NCBI GenBank assembly: GCA_003452395.1 | Contig: DMOI01000040.1 | Coordinates: forward strand, 1 to 64,000 | From: Clostridiales bacterium | GTDB lineage: Bacteria > Bacillota > Clostridia > Lachnospirales > UBA12420 | Direction of reading: 5' to 3' | Length of the DNA: 64,000 nt | Shown here: in pieces, positions 36,626 to 44,914 of the stretch | Position numbering within the stretch: position 1 is the stretch's first letter | Layout of the letters: each line of letters opens with the position of its first letter | Position numbers and translations under genes: made by a program | The notes under the pieces: generated by a model | What the model saw: the letters and a program-made list of their open reading frames with translations, nothing else | Database searches by the model: none | Told to the model about the DNA's origin: nothing

Positions 36626-37789
36626 ATGAACAAAAAATTAATTACCGGGATTATATCATTAGCAATGTGTCTTAATATCGGTGTAGTAACAATGGTATTT
36701 GCAGAGGAAACAGCTACAACAAGTAATATTACTGCTATTTCTACTGAGGCTACAAAAATTAGTATTGATAACAAAGGAAATAAAGTATTATTAAACGAGA
36801 AATTAAAAGAGGCAAAGGAAGTAAAAGAAAATGTAAAAGAAAAATTAATAGAAAAAGTTGAAAAGGTTAAAGAACTAAAAGAAAAAATTGAAATAAGAAA
36901 GGAAAACTATAAAAAACTTCATAGCTTACTTGAAAAGAAAATTAAATTAATTAATGCAAGATTAGAACTTTTAGCATCCGATACATCAGTAGATGCGATA
37001 GCTAAAGTTGAAGCATTAAAAGCACAATTAGCTAAGACAGAATTACAAATAACACGACTTGATAAAAGTATAGTAACTGAGAAAAATTTATTAAAAGAAA
37101 AGGTAAAAGAGGAATATACAACAGAAGAATTAGCTAAAATACAAGAAGTTGCACAAATATTAAAAGAACACAAAGATTTAAAACTATTACCTGTTCAAAA
37201 TGTTTTTGCAAAAGGTAAAAATTTAAAATTTGATTTACCACCAGTTATAAAGGAAGGTAGAACGCTTATACCTATTAGAGCATTATCAGAGGCTTATGGA
37301 TTTGATGTGAAATGGGATGCAGAAACTAAAAAGATAACAATAACAAAAGGTGATAAGGTAATTGAATTATTTGTAGATAGTAAAGAAGCATTTGTAAATG
37401 GAGAAAAAGTAGAGCTTGATGTGCCAGCAAAATTGTATAAAGTGAATAAAGAAGGTTCAAGAACAGTAGTTCCTTTAAGATTTATAATCGAACAAATGGG
37501 TTTAAATGTTAAGTGGGATCAGGAAACAGAAACAATAGATATTGATGATGAAAAAGAAGTAGAAGTTAAAGACGAAGATATAATAGAACAAGATGCTACT
37601 AAATTAGATGAAGAACTAAATAAAATAGAAAATGAAGTTGATGGAACAATTGCTACGGATGAAACAACTACAAATGTATTAGAGGGTGAGATTACAGAAG
37701 AAGCTGCAACAACAGAGGAAACCACAACAACAGAAGCAGCAACGACAACAGAAGAAACTAGTGCAGATAAAGATGTAATTGTAGAATAA
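36626..37789 (+). CDS. Secreted protein with copper-amine-oxidase N-terminal-like domains
   Basis: A 387-residue exported protein. ATG 36626 lies 8 bases after AAGGGGG and gives a classical signal peptide (MNKKLITGIISLAMCLNIGV, cut near Ala-Glu-Glu). A long lysine/glutamate-rich coiled coil spans about 55-185. Two copies of the small domain found at the N-terminus of copper amine oxidases follow: IPIRALSEAYGFDVKWD and VVPLRFIIEQMGLNVKWD. No oxidase domain is present. The tail is Thr/Glu-rich and flexible. This domain is used in many clostridial cell-surface proteins as a general binding module; the ligand is unknown. Confidence 0.82.
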   Translation: MNKKLITGIISLAMCLNIGVVTMVFAEETATTSNITAISTEATKISIDNKGNKVLLNEKLKEAKEVKENVKEKLIEKVEKVKELKEKIEIRKENYKKLHSLLEKKIKLINARLELLASDTSVDAIAKVEALKAQLAKTELQITRLDKSIVTEKNLLKEKVKEEYTTEELAKIQEVAQILKEHKDLKLLPVQNVFAKGKNLKFDLPPVIKEGRTLIPIRALSEAYGFDVKWDAETKKITITKGDKVIELFVDSKEAFVNGEKVELDVPAKLYKVNKEGSRTVVPLRFIIEQMGLNVKWDQETETIDIDDEKEVEVKDEDIIEQDATKLDEELNKIENEVDGTIATDETTTNVLEGEITEEAATTEETTTTEAATTTEETSADKDVIVE

Positions 37790-37823
37790 TACATATAACT
37801 AAAAACTAAATATTGTACAAACT

Positions 37824-37856
37824 AAAAAACTTCAGTCATATGCTGGAGTTTTTTTA
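37824..37856 (+). terminator. Rho-independent terminator
   Basis: A stem of ACTTCAGT and GCTGGAGT type flanked by A and T runs, directly after the surface protein gene. Confidence 0.65.
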
Positions 37857-37909
37857 ATATAATAAATAAGAAATTGATATTTTAATATTTACAAATTGGA
37901 TGTGATAAT

Positions 37910-38836
37910 ATGAAAAAAATTATTTTATTTATTATCTTTTTTCATATCATATTGTTAGTATTTACAGTAAAAACAAATTATATGCCTATACAATATGATG
38001 AAAATAATAACAGTACAATTATTAACTATAAAGATATTAATAAAAATGAAACTCAAAAACTAGATTTAGAAGATTATGTTTTAGGTGTTGTTGCTGCCGA
38101 GATGCCAGCAAGTTTTGAAATCGAAGCGCTAAAAGCACAGACATTAGCAGCGCGTACTTATTCATTAAAAAACAAAGCTTTTATAACAAATGATATAAAT
38201 TGTGATCAAGCTTTTGCATCAAAGGAGGAACTGAAAAAAAGGTGGGGTAAAAACTTTGAAAAAAATTATAATAAAATAAAGTTAGCTATTTCAGAAACTA
38301 AAGGGGAAATAGTAGTTTTTAATGGCGAACTTATAGATGCTGTATATCATTCTACAAGTGCTGGAGAAACGCAAAATGCAGAAGATGTATGGAAGTATAG
38401 CCACCCATATTTAATAAGTGTTATGAGCACGTTAGATTCAAAAGCTCCATCATATAATGCAGAAGTTAGAGTCTCTGAAAAAAAGTTACTAGAGATATTT
38501 AGAAATAATTTAGGTATAAAAGAAAAAAAGGTAAATTTAAAGGTAAAAGAACGATATGAAACAGGATATGTAAAAACCATATTAATAAATAAAACAGAAG
38601 TAAAAGGTACAGAACTTAGAAAACTCTTAAATTTAAGATCGAATAATTTTGATATAGAAAAAAAAGGTTCAGAATATATATTTAAAACAAAAGGTTATGG
38701 TCATGGTGTTGGAATGAGCCAATATGGAGCTAACTTTCTAGCAAAAGAAGGAATGAAGTATGATGAAATAATCAAACATTATTATACAGGTGTGGAGATA
38801 AGACAAATAGGACAGATGACAGAGTATAGAAAATAG
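37910..38836 (+). CDS. spoIID: Stage II sporulation protein D
   Basis: A 308-residue membrane-anchored lytic transglycosylase that cuts glycan strands of the septal peptidoglycan during forespore engulfment. One N-terminal membrane helix (3-20) is followed by the SpoIID core VLGVVAAEMPASFEIEALKA, with the probable catalytic Glu at residue 64, then KAQTLAARTYSL, YHSTSAGET and the C-terminal GYGHGVGMSQYGANFLA. It usually acts with SpoIIP and SpoIIM, which are not in this window. Expression from a sigma-E promoter would be expected; none was scored with confidence. It is followed by a spoIIQ-like gene, the usual order in clostridia. Confidence 0.93.
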   Translation: MKKIILFIIFFHIILLVFTVKTNYMPIQYDENNNSTIINYKDINKNETQKLDLEDYVLGVVAAEMPASFEIEALKAQTLAARTYSLKNKAFITNDINCDQAFASKEELKKRWGKNFEKNYNKIKLAISETKGEIVVFNGELIDAVYHSTSAGETQNAEDVWKYSHPYLISVMSTLDSKAPSYNAEVRVSEKKLLEIFRNNLGIKEKKVNLKVKERYETGYVKTILINKTEVKGTELRKLLNLRSNNFDIEKKGSEYIFKTKGYGHGVGMSQYGANFLAKEGMKYDEIIKHYYTGVEIRQIGQMTEYRK

Positions 38837-38857
38837 ATTACAAAAATAATATATCAC

Positions 38858-38889
38858 ACAAAAATATTCTTATATAAGAATATTTTTGT
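38858..38889 (+). terminator. Terminator between spoIID and the spoIIQ-like gene
   Basis: ACAAAAATATTCTTA and its complement form a near-perfect stem ending in TTTTTG, so the two sporulation genes are probably separate transcripts. Confidence 0.75.
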
Positions 38890-38925
38890 AAGTCCTCGTC
38901 AATAATATTGATGGAGGTGTTGTGT

Positions 38926-39567
38926 ATGAAAAAGAACTTTTATGTAGCTCTTATGGCTTGTTTTGTTGTAGTAATAATTGCTTCAATATTAATTGTTGAT
39001 AACAGTTTGGATGTTTCAAATCAAGCAAAGACTCAAAAAGGGTATGTTGATCTAGATAAGGAGTTTGTTGATAAAAATTTTGAATCAATTCAAGCTTCAA
39101 CAGGACAAGATAAGAACATAGAAATGGCAGAGGCAGAAAAAGTAGAGGAAGCAGAAGTAAGTAAAAAAATCGAAGTGAAACAAGAATTTATATGGCCTAT
39201 AAAGGGCGAAATAGAAACAAATTACAGCCCGAATAAGGTAGTGTATGATAAGTTTTTAGATCAATATACTGGAGAAGAAGAAGTTAGCATAACAGCTAAT
39301 AAAGATGATGATGTGGTAGCGGCAGAAGAAGGAACAATATTAAAAATATTTGATGGTGTGGTAGGTAAAACGATAGAAATAGAACACGAAAATGGTTATG
39401 TTACTACATACAGTAATGTATGTGACTTAAAAGTAGAAGAGGATGAATTTGTTGAAAAGAACGAAGCACTAGGTAAAGTTAACCAGTTAGATGGACAGTA
39501 CAATTTTGTAAAGTTTGGTGTTAAGAAAGATGGAAAATATATAGACCCCAAAAAGGTTGTAAATTAA
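38926..39567 (+). CDS. spoIIQ: SpoIIQ-like degenerate LytM (M23) protein
   Basis: A 213-residue forespore-type membrane protein: one N-terminal helix (5-25), a charged linker and a LytM/M23-like beta domain from about residue 90 (EFIWPIKGEIETNYSPNK). In active M23 peptidases zinc is held by His, Asp and a HXH motif. Here these places carry other residues (QYTGEEEVSI instead of HXGXD, and TTYSNV instead of GHL), so it is probably not a peptidase. B. subtilis SpoIIQ is likewise inactive and links the forespore to the mother-cell SpoIIIA complex through SpoIIIAH, whose homologue is at 54151. ATG 38926 follows GGAGGTG. Orthology is inferred from position and fold. Confidence 0.75.
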   Translation: MKKNFYVALMACFVVVIIASILIVDNSLDVSNQAKTQKGYVDLDKEFVDKNFESIQASTGQDKNIEMAEAEKVEEAEVSKKIEVKQEFIWPIKGEIETNYSPNKVVYDKFLDQYTGEEEVSITANKDDDVVAAEEGTILKIFDGVVGKTIEIEHENGYVTTYSNVCDLKVEEDEFVEKNEALGKVNQLDGQYNFVKFGVKKDGKYIDPKKVVN

Positions 39568-39593
39568 TAAAATGGTAAACAAATATAAAATAT

Positions 39594-39627
39594 GAAAAAA
39601 ATTCAAGCAAGTGCTTGAATTTTTTTC
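39594..39627 (+). terminator. Rho-independent terminator
   Basis: GAAAAAAATTCAAGCA pairs with TGCTTGAATTTTTTTC with a short loop, after the SpoIIQ-like gene. Confidence 0.8.
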
Positions 39628-39666
39628 ATATTCTGATAGAATAGATCGAGAGGGGTGATTAAATAT

Positions 39667-40488
39667 ATGGTTGATATAAAATATTTAGAGTCACAGGCAA
39701 ATGAAATACGTAAATGGGCACTTAAAGAAGTGTATACTGCAAATTCTGGACATATAGGAGGAGCATTATCTATAGCAGATATAGTGTCTGTACTTTATTT
39801 TAATGAAATGAATGTAGAACCTAAAAATCCTACATGGATTGAAAGAGATAGATTTGTACTTTCTAAGGGGCATACGTGTGCTGCACTTTATGCGGTGCTT
39901 GCTATGAAAGGGTATTTTGATACTGATGAGTTATACAAATTTAGGAATATAAATTCATTTTTAGAAGGGCATCCTGCACTTGGTAAAGTTCCTGGTATAG
40001 ATATGTCAACAGGTTCACTAGGACAAGGATTATCTGTTGCAAATGGTATGGCACTAGCAGCTAAAATCGATAATAAAGACTATCGTGTATATGTAATAAT
40101 GGGCGATGGAGAAATGGGCGAGGGACAAATATGGGAAGCAGCAATGACATCTGCGCACTATAAGCTAGATAATATTTGTGCATTTCTTGATGATAATGGA
40201 CTTCAGATTGATGGTAAAACAAGTGATGTAAAAAATGTAGAGCCGTTGGATAAAAAGTTTGAGGCATTTGGATGGAATGTTATAAAAATAGATGGACACA
40301 GCATAGAACAGATAGTAAATGCACTTAGTGAAGCAAAAAAAATTAAAGAAAAACCTACCCTTGTTTTAGCAAAAACACTGAAGGGTAAAGGTGTGTCATT
40401 TATGGAAAATCAAGCCGGATGGCACGGAAAAGCACCAAATGATGAAGAATATGAAAAGGCGTTGATTGAGTTAGGGGGGATTAAATAA
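39667..40488 (+). CDS. Transketolase, N-terminal subunit
   Basis: A 273-residue thiamine-diphosphate-binding half of a split transketolase, which moves two-carbon units between sugar phosphates in the pentose phosphate pathway. Visible: NSGHIGGALSIADI (about 22-35), the SKGHTCAALYAVLA block, GSLGQGLSVANGMALA, and the TPP-binding MGDGEMGEGQIWEA motif. ATG 39667 follows GAGAGGGGTGAT; an in-frame GTG at 39655 overlaps that site and is less likely. The other half starts on the base right after its stop, and the two products form one enzyme. Confidence 0.93.
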   Translation: MVDIKYLESQANEIRKWALKEVYTANSGHIGGALSIADIVSVLYFNEMNVEPKNPTWIERDRFVLSKGHTCAALYAVLAMKGYFDTDELYKFRNINSFLEGHPALGKVPGIDMSTGSLGQGLSVANGMALAAKIDNKDYRVYVIMGDGEMGEGQIWEAAMTSAHYKLDNICAFLDDNGLQIDGKTSDVKNVEPLDKKFEAFGWNVIKIDGHSIEQIVNALSEAKKIKEKPTLVLAKTLKGKGVSFMENQAGWHGKAPNDEEYEKALIELGGIK

Positions 40489-41418
40489 ATGGGACTTGCA
40501 ACTAGAGAGGCATATGGACAAGCACTTGCAGAGATAGGGATACAAAATGATAATATAGTCGTGCTTGATGCTGACTTATCAAAATCTACTAAAACGGAAG
40601 ATTTTAAAAAGGTTTGTAAAGATCGTTTTATAAATATGGGTATATCCGAGGGGGACATGATGTCGACTGCAGCTGGACTTGCTACATGTGGAAAAATAGT
40701 GTTTGCAAGTACATTTGCTATGTTTGCAGCCGGACGTGCGTATGAGCAAATAAGAAATTCAATATGCTACCCAAACCTAAATGTAAAAGTAGCAGCCACT
40801 CATGCAGGCATATCGGTAGGAGAAGATGGTGCGTCTCATCAGTGTATAGAAGATATAGCTCTTATGAGAGTTATACCAAACATGACGGTCTTTTCACCGT
40901 CTGACGCTACCGAAACAAAGGCTATTATAAAATATTGTGTAGAAAATAAAGGACCTATGTATGTAAGATTAGGTAGGCTGAAGACAGAAGATATATTTGA
41001 TCAAGAAAATTATAAATTCGAATTTGGAAAAGGTGTAGAAATAGCTGAAGGAAAGGATATTGCCATATTTGCTACAGGCATGATGACAGGAATAGCTATA
41101 GAAGCAAATAAAATTTTAAAAGATAAAGGAATCTCAGCTCGAATTGTTAATATACATACTATAAAACCTATTGACAAAGAAATAATAATAAAAGCTGCGA
41201 AAGAAATAGGAAAGATAGTAACACTCGAGGAGCATAATATATATGGCGGTTTCGGAAGTGCAGTATGTGAAGTAATAGCCGAGTATTATCCAGCAAGAGT
41301 AAAGATAATAGGTGTAAACGATCACTTCGGAAAATCAGGCAAAGCAGAAGAAGTAATTAAGCTATATGGACTTGATGCAGAGAGTGTAGCCGTGAAGATA
41401 AAAGATTGGTTGAAATAA
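40489..41418 (+). CDS. Transketolase, C-terminal subunit
   Basis: A 309-residue pyrimidine-binding and C-terminal half of transketolase. It has MGISEGDMMSTAAGLA near 50, TFAMFAAGRAYEQIRNSI near 75, THAGISVGEDGASHQ near 103 and a C-terminal Rossmann-like domain with LEEHNIYGGFG. Start ATG 40489 directly follows the TAA of the N-terminal half (no gap), with AGGGGGG before it as ribosome site, so 1:1 production is expected. Together the two equal the length of a one-piece transketolase. Confidence 0.93.
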   Translation: MGLATREAYGQALAEIGIQNDNIVVLDADLSKSTKTEDFKKVCKDRFINMGISEGDMMSTAAGLATCGKIVFASTFAMFAAGRAYEQIRNSICYPNLNVKVAATHAGISVGEDGASHQCIEDIALMRVIPNMTVFSPSDATETKAIIKYCVENKGPMYVRLGRLKTEDIFDQENYKFEFGKGVEIAEGKDIAIFATGMMTGIAIEANKILKDKGISARIVNIHTIKPIDKEIIIKAAKEIGKIVTLEEHNIYGGFGSAVCEVIAEYYPARVKIIGVNDHFGKSGKAEEVIKLYGLDAESVAVKIKDWLK

Positions 41419-41444
41419 AACTATAACCTTAAGGAGGAATACAT

Positions 41445-42821
41445 ATGTCAATGATGCTTTTTGCCCCAGTTGTTTTAATAATTATCGCTGTTTTAGTATA
41501 TCTAGGAATAGCATTTAACGGGGGAAATTTTAGTATGAATTTATCAGGAAGTTTGAAAGAGTTGACGGATAATCAAGTTATTGATGAAGGTCAGGCTGAA
41601 AAAATAAAGATATATTATCAAAAAAAGAAAGAGGATAGTAATATAGCTATGGTTATCTTGTCTGTTATAGGTGTGATACTTATAGGTTTGGGTATTATAC
41701 TCGTATTTGCTCATAATTGGTATCAGATACCTAAATTTATAAAACTCGGAATAAGCATATTTATTTTAATTATTGCTCAAGTTATATTTTTTGTTAATAT
41801 ACATAAAAAGAAAACTTCCTTGCTTGCAGTTGAAGGTAGCTCTATATTTTTAGCTATTATAAGTGCAGCAACAATTGCGTTAATTAGTCAAATATACCAC
41901 ATACAAGGTAGTTTTGAAGATTTTATGTTTGCATGGATGATAATGATTCTGCCAATCCCGTATATATATGGTTCAGCACTTACTGGAATATTATATATGA
42001 TAGGTATAACAATATGGGCAAACGGCTATCAAGCAAGTATTTTTGATTTTGATTCTAAAGCTAATATTATTATGTATTTACTTATAATACCGTTTGTTTT
42101 AAACTTTATCACAAAAAATATATATGCATTACGTGAGCGTTTTGTTGAATTAGTATTGTTTATTACTATGATTATCAATTTATACCAACTCTCATATAAC
42201 GAAAGTAATATTATAAATTCGGTGATTGTATTTAATTCAATTTTAGTAGTTATATTATTTATGAGCTCTTTTTTTAAAAGATTAAATTTAAACTTAACTA
42301 AAGTTTTGGCACAAATAACTATAGTTTTTCAAATGCTCATAATGGCATTTCAAAAACATAATTATAATAATGAATTAATGAGATCAAATCAAAATTTATT
42401 TAGTGATATAGCCTCACTTTTAATAATATTAATAGCTTTAATAGGGTTTTACTATTTCGTTAGGAAAAAGGAATATGAAAAACTTTTATATGCTAGTACA
42501 CCTGTTTTACTAATACTTGGCAATTACGGTTTCGATACTAAATATGCTACAGATATTTCGTTTTATATTATAAACATCTATCTTATAGTTATTGCAGTCT
42601 GTTTAATTATAACCTCAAATAAAACAAACAATTTACTAAAACTTAATGCAGGATTAGTTATTACTATCATATTGATATTTAAATGGTTTGCAGATATGGG
42701 ATTCGGAATAATAGAAAGAGCAATCGGATTTATTGCAGTAGGGGCATTTTTAATAGTAATAAATTTAAAAATACTAAAAAAGAAGAAAGAGGTGTTAAAA
42801 AATGAACAAGTTGACGAATAA
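41445..42821 (+). CDS. DUF2157 membrane protein
   Basis: A 458-residue protein with roughly 12 membrane helices after a short helical domain near residues 40-65 (LKELTDNQVIDEGQAEKI). The motif GIILVFAHNWYQIPKF (about 80-95) is typical of DUF2157. Function unknown. The downstream GDYXXLXY-type gene overlaps its end by 20 bases and is a regular partner of DUF2157 proteins, so the two probably act together in the membrane. ATG follows AAGGAGG. Confidence 0.8.
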   Translation: MSMMLFAPVVLIIIAVLVYLGIAFNGGNFSMNLSGSLKELTDNQVIDEGQAEKIKIYYQKKKEDSNIAMVILSVIGVILIGLGIILVFAHNWYQIPKFIKLGISIFILIIAQVIFFVNIHKKKTSLLAVEGSSIFLAIISAATIALISQIYHIQGSFEDFMFAWMIMILPIPYIYGSALTGILYMIGITIWANGYQASIFDFDSKANIIMYLLIIPFVLNFITKNIYALRERFVELVLFITMIINLYQLSYNESNIINSVIVFNSILVVILFMSSFFKRLNLNLTKVLAQITIVFQMLIMAFQKHNYNNELMRSNQNLFSDIASLLIILIALIGFYYFVRKKEYEKLLYASTPVLLILGNYGFDTKYATDISFYIINIYLIVIAVCLIITSNKTNNLLKLNAGLVITIILIFKWFADMGFGIIERAIGFIAVGAFLIVINLKILKKKKEVLKNEQVDE

Positions 42822-43443
42822 TTGTAAAGGGTTAGTAGAAAAAATAAAGAAATTTAAATTATTGATTATTACAATAATATTAATTGTTCAGCTTCTAATA
42901 CCAGCATCTATGATATATAGTGAAGAAATTATTTCTATAGTAGGAGATGAGATATCACTTGAAATTGAACCAGTTGATCCTTATGATTACTTTAGAGGAA
43001 GATATCTATCTATCAGACCTATTGAAACAAAGGTAGTATATCAGCAATTTACTCAGGATTTAAAGGATGAATTACGAAATAGAGCTACTTCAAGCTCTAG
43101 TAATTACTTTTATGATAATATAAAATGCTACATTACCTTTAAAAAGGGTCAGGATGGAATGCATACAATCGATCAAGTAACATTTGAAAAACCAAAAAAT
43201 ACAAGGTCATATTTAAAAGCTACTATAAATAATATATGGGAGTCGAACGGAAAAGAAATTCATGTAAATTATTCTATGAATCAATTTTTTATTAATGAAG
43301 ACTTTGCTTTAAAATCTGAAGATACTATAAGGAATCTGCCACAAGGAACTAAAGCATATATAAAAGCAAAAATTAATGATGGAGATTTTGTGATAGAGAA
43401 TTTATATGTGGGTGATAAAAATATATATGAATACTTAAAATAA
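42802..43443 (+). CDS. GDYXXLXY-type membrane-anchored protein
   Basis: A 213-residue protein with one N-terminal helix (about 17-38) and an extracytoplasmic domain. The family is named after GDYXXLXY; the matching site here is VDPYDYFRGRYLSIRP, so Gly-Arg-Tyr replaces Gly-Asp-Tyr. Function unknown. The start (ATG 42802 after AAAGAGGTG) overlaps the DUF2157 gene by 20 bases, so the two are translationally coupled, as in other bacteria with this pair. Confidence 0.75.
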   Translation: MNKLTNNCKGLVEKIKKFKLLIITIILIVQLLIPASMIYSEEIISIVGDEISLEIEPVDPYDYFRGRYLSIRPIETKVVYQQFTQDLKDELRNRATSSSSNYFYDNIKCYITFKKGQDGMHTIDQVTFEKPKNTRSYLKATINNIWESNGKEIHVNYSMNQFFINEDFALKSEDTIRNLPQGTKAYIKAKINDGDFVIENLYVGDKNIYEYLK

Positions 43444-43468
43444 ATATGAATAAATTCTTGAAATATTG

Positions 43469-43509
43469 AACCTTAAAAGCCCAGGCATTTGCTTGGGCTT
43501 TTAAGGTTT
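43469..43509. terminator. Bidirectional terminator
   Basis: AACCTTAAAAGCCCAGGCA and its complement form an almost perfect stem, shared by the GDYXXLXY gene and the converging DUF4282 gene. Confidence 0.8.
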
Positions 43510-43526
43510 TGATTGATTATAAAATA

Positions 43527-43757
43527 TTAATTCTGTTTGTTTCTTAATTCTTCATAAATTTTAAACATTATAATTAAAATTTCACAATAAACTCTTAATA
43601 ATACTGGCCCTAAAAGTAACATAGCTAAACCTTCAAGAAGCTTATTACCCACGATATTTATTAATCCTGAACCTATTACTATAACAAGACCTATTATAAA
43701 GATTGCTTGAATAATAATTGGTGTAATCATCTTTTTAAATCCAAAAAAATCTTTCAC
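43527..43757 (-). CDS. DUF4282 small membrane protein
   Basis: A 76-residue protein with two membrane helices, FGFKKMITPIIIQAIFIIGL and the following LINIVGNKLLEGLAMLLLG, and the C-terminal RVYCEILIIMFKIYEELR block. These are the DUF4282 features. Start GTG 43757 is chosen because AGGGGGGAT lies 5 bases upstream; the in-frame ATG further upstream has no site. Function unknown. Confidence 0.75.
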   Translation of the reverse strand: MKDFFGFKKMITPIIIQAIFIIGLVIVIGSGLINIVGNKLLEGLAMLLLGPVLLRVYCEILIIMFKIYEELRNKQN

Positions 43758-43876
43758 AAATATCCCCCCTTTTGTAATTAAATTGGTTAGCAAATAATAA
43801 TTTTATTGCTATTTATTTAATTATACACATTTATGTATAAATTTGCAAGGGGTTTTTTAGGGGTTTATATCAAATA

Positions 43877-43911
43877 AAATAAAGAATGAGGCAAAGCCTC
43901 ATTCTTTATTT
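43877..43911. terminator. Terminator stem overlapping the small membrane gene end
   Basis: AAATAAAGAATGAGGC (43877-43892) and GCCTCATTCTTTATTT (43896-43911) pair perfectly around AAA. Confidence 0.8.
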
Positions 43912-44073
43912 ATACATATCAGCGATGTCGTCTACTAAGTTACCCACTTTTACTATCCAGTCTTTACTAACCTTACCAAAACCTTTTCTATTGTTTCTTG
44001 ACGTAAGAGCTAAACTAGCCATTCCAATTAGGTTCCCAACTACGAAACCTGTTACAAATCTGTTAAAGTTCAT
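43906..44073 (-). CDS. Small YtxH-like membrane protein
   Basis: A 55-residue protein starting MNFNRFVTGFVVGNLIGM, with one short membrane helix that has glycine spacing as in YtxH-type general-stress proteins, then a basic segment and an amphipathic C-terminal helix. ATG 44073 is preferred because AAAGGAG lies 7 bases upstream; another in-frame ATG 6 bases earlier is too close to the site. The stop sits inside the terminator stem. The family call is tentative. Confidence 0.55.
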   Translation of the reverse strand: MNFNRFVTGFVVGNLIGMASLALTSRNNRKGFGKVSKDWIVKVGNLVDDIADMYK

Positions 44074-44187
44074 ATTCATGCTCCTTTCATTTTGTATATT
44101 CCTTTATTATTTTTTACAAATTTCTTATTTATACACTGGTATTATTATGAAATATTTTAAAAAAATAATTTTTTTTTGAAATAACAA

Positions 44188-44216
44188 TTGTATTAAATCA
44201 AAAAGTTTATTATAAT
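44188..44216 (+). promoter_or_regulatory. Predicted promoter of the HAD/glgB pair
   Basis: TTGTAT (44188-44193) and TATAAT (44211-44216) are 17 bases apart, about 30 bases before the start codon at 44248. Confidence 0.6.
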
Positions 44217-44247
44217 ACTTATATAGTCGTATAAAAAGGAGAAAAAT

Positions 44248-44895
44248 ATGTTTGAAAATGTAAATACTGTAATTTTTGATTTTGATGGAACTATGGTAGA
44301 TTCTATTAGTGTATGGAAAAAAATGAATTTTGATTACTTTAAAGAATTTGGAGTTAATTTAGAGGAAGAATCTATTAATAAGTTATTAAATCTAACTTGC
44401 TCAGAAACGGCAGAATATAGCACTAAAAATTTTAATATAACACTTACAACCAATCAAATAAGAAATTTTTGGATTGAAAAAGGAATAGAGTATTATGATA
44501 AGTACGTGCTATTAAAAGAAGGAATAAGAGAATTTTTAGAACTGTTAAGAAAAAACAACTTTAAAATTGGAATAGCTACTAATAATATTAGACCTATAAC
44601 AGACTATTTTTTAAAAAAAGAAGACATGCTTAAAAATATTGATTTTATTTGTACTATGGACGATGTACAAATAAGAAAGCCAGATCCAGAAATGTATTTT
44701 AAAGTGGCAAAGTTTTTAGAGTCGGATATGACTAATTGTTTGGTCTTTGAAGATTCCATTGTAGGATTAATCGCCGCAAAAAGGGCTGGAATGAAAGTTT
44801 GTGCAGTACTTAATGGGCAATCAGTTGATAAAATAGATGAGCTAAAAGTAATATCAGATTATCAAGTAAGTAGTTTTAAAGATATTAAAATATGA
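44248..44895 (+). CDS. HAD-superfamily phosphatase (beta-phosphoglucomutase-like)
   Basis: A 215-residue protein with motif I FDFDGTMVDS (nucleophile Asp11, Asp13), motif II ATNN near 110, motif III KPDPEMYF and motif IV FEDSIVGLIAAK. It is the second such enzyme in the window (see 3681) and differs clearly from it in sequence. It directly precedes glgB by 19 bases, so a sugar-phosphate substrate related to glycogen metabolism is possible but unproven. Confidence 0.85.
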   Translation: MFENVNTVIFDFDGTMVDSISVWKKMNFDYFKEFGVNLEEESINKLLNLTCSETAEYSTKNFNITLTTNQIRNFWIEKGIEYYDKYVLLKEGIREFLELLRKNNFKIGIATNNIRPITDYFLKKEDMLKNIDFICTMDDVQIRKPDPEMYFKVAKFLESDMTNCLVFEDSIVGLIAAKRAGMKVCAVLNGQSVDKIDELKVISDYQVSSFKDIKI

Positions 44896-44914
44896 TTTTC
44901 CGGGGGGGAAAAGA

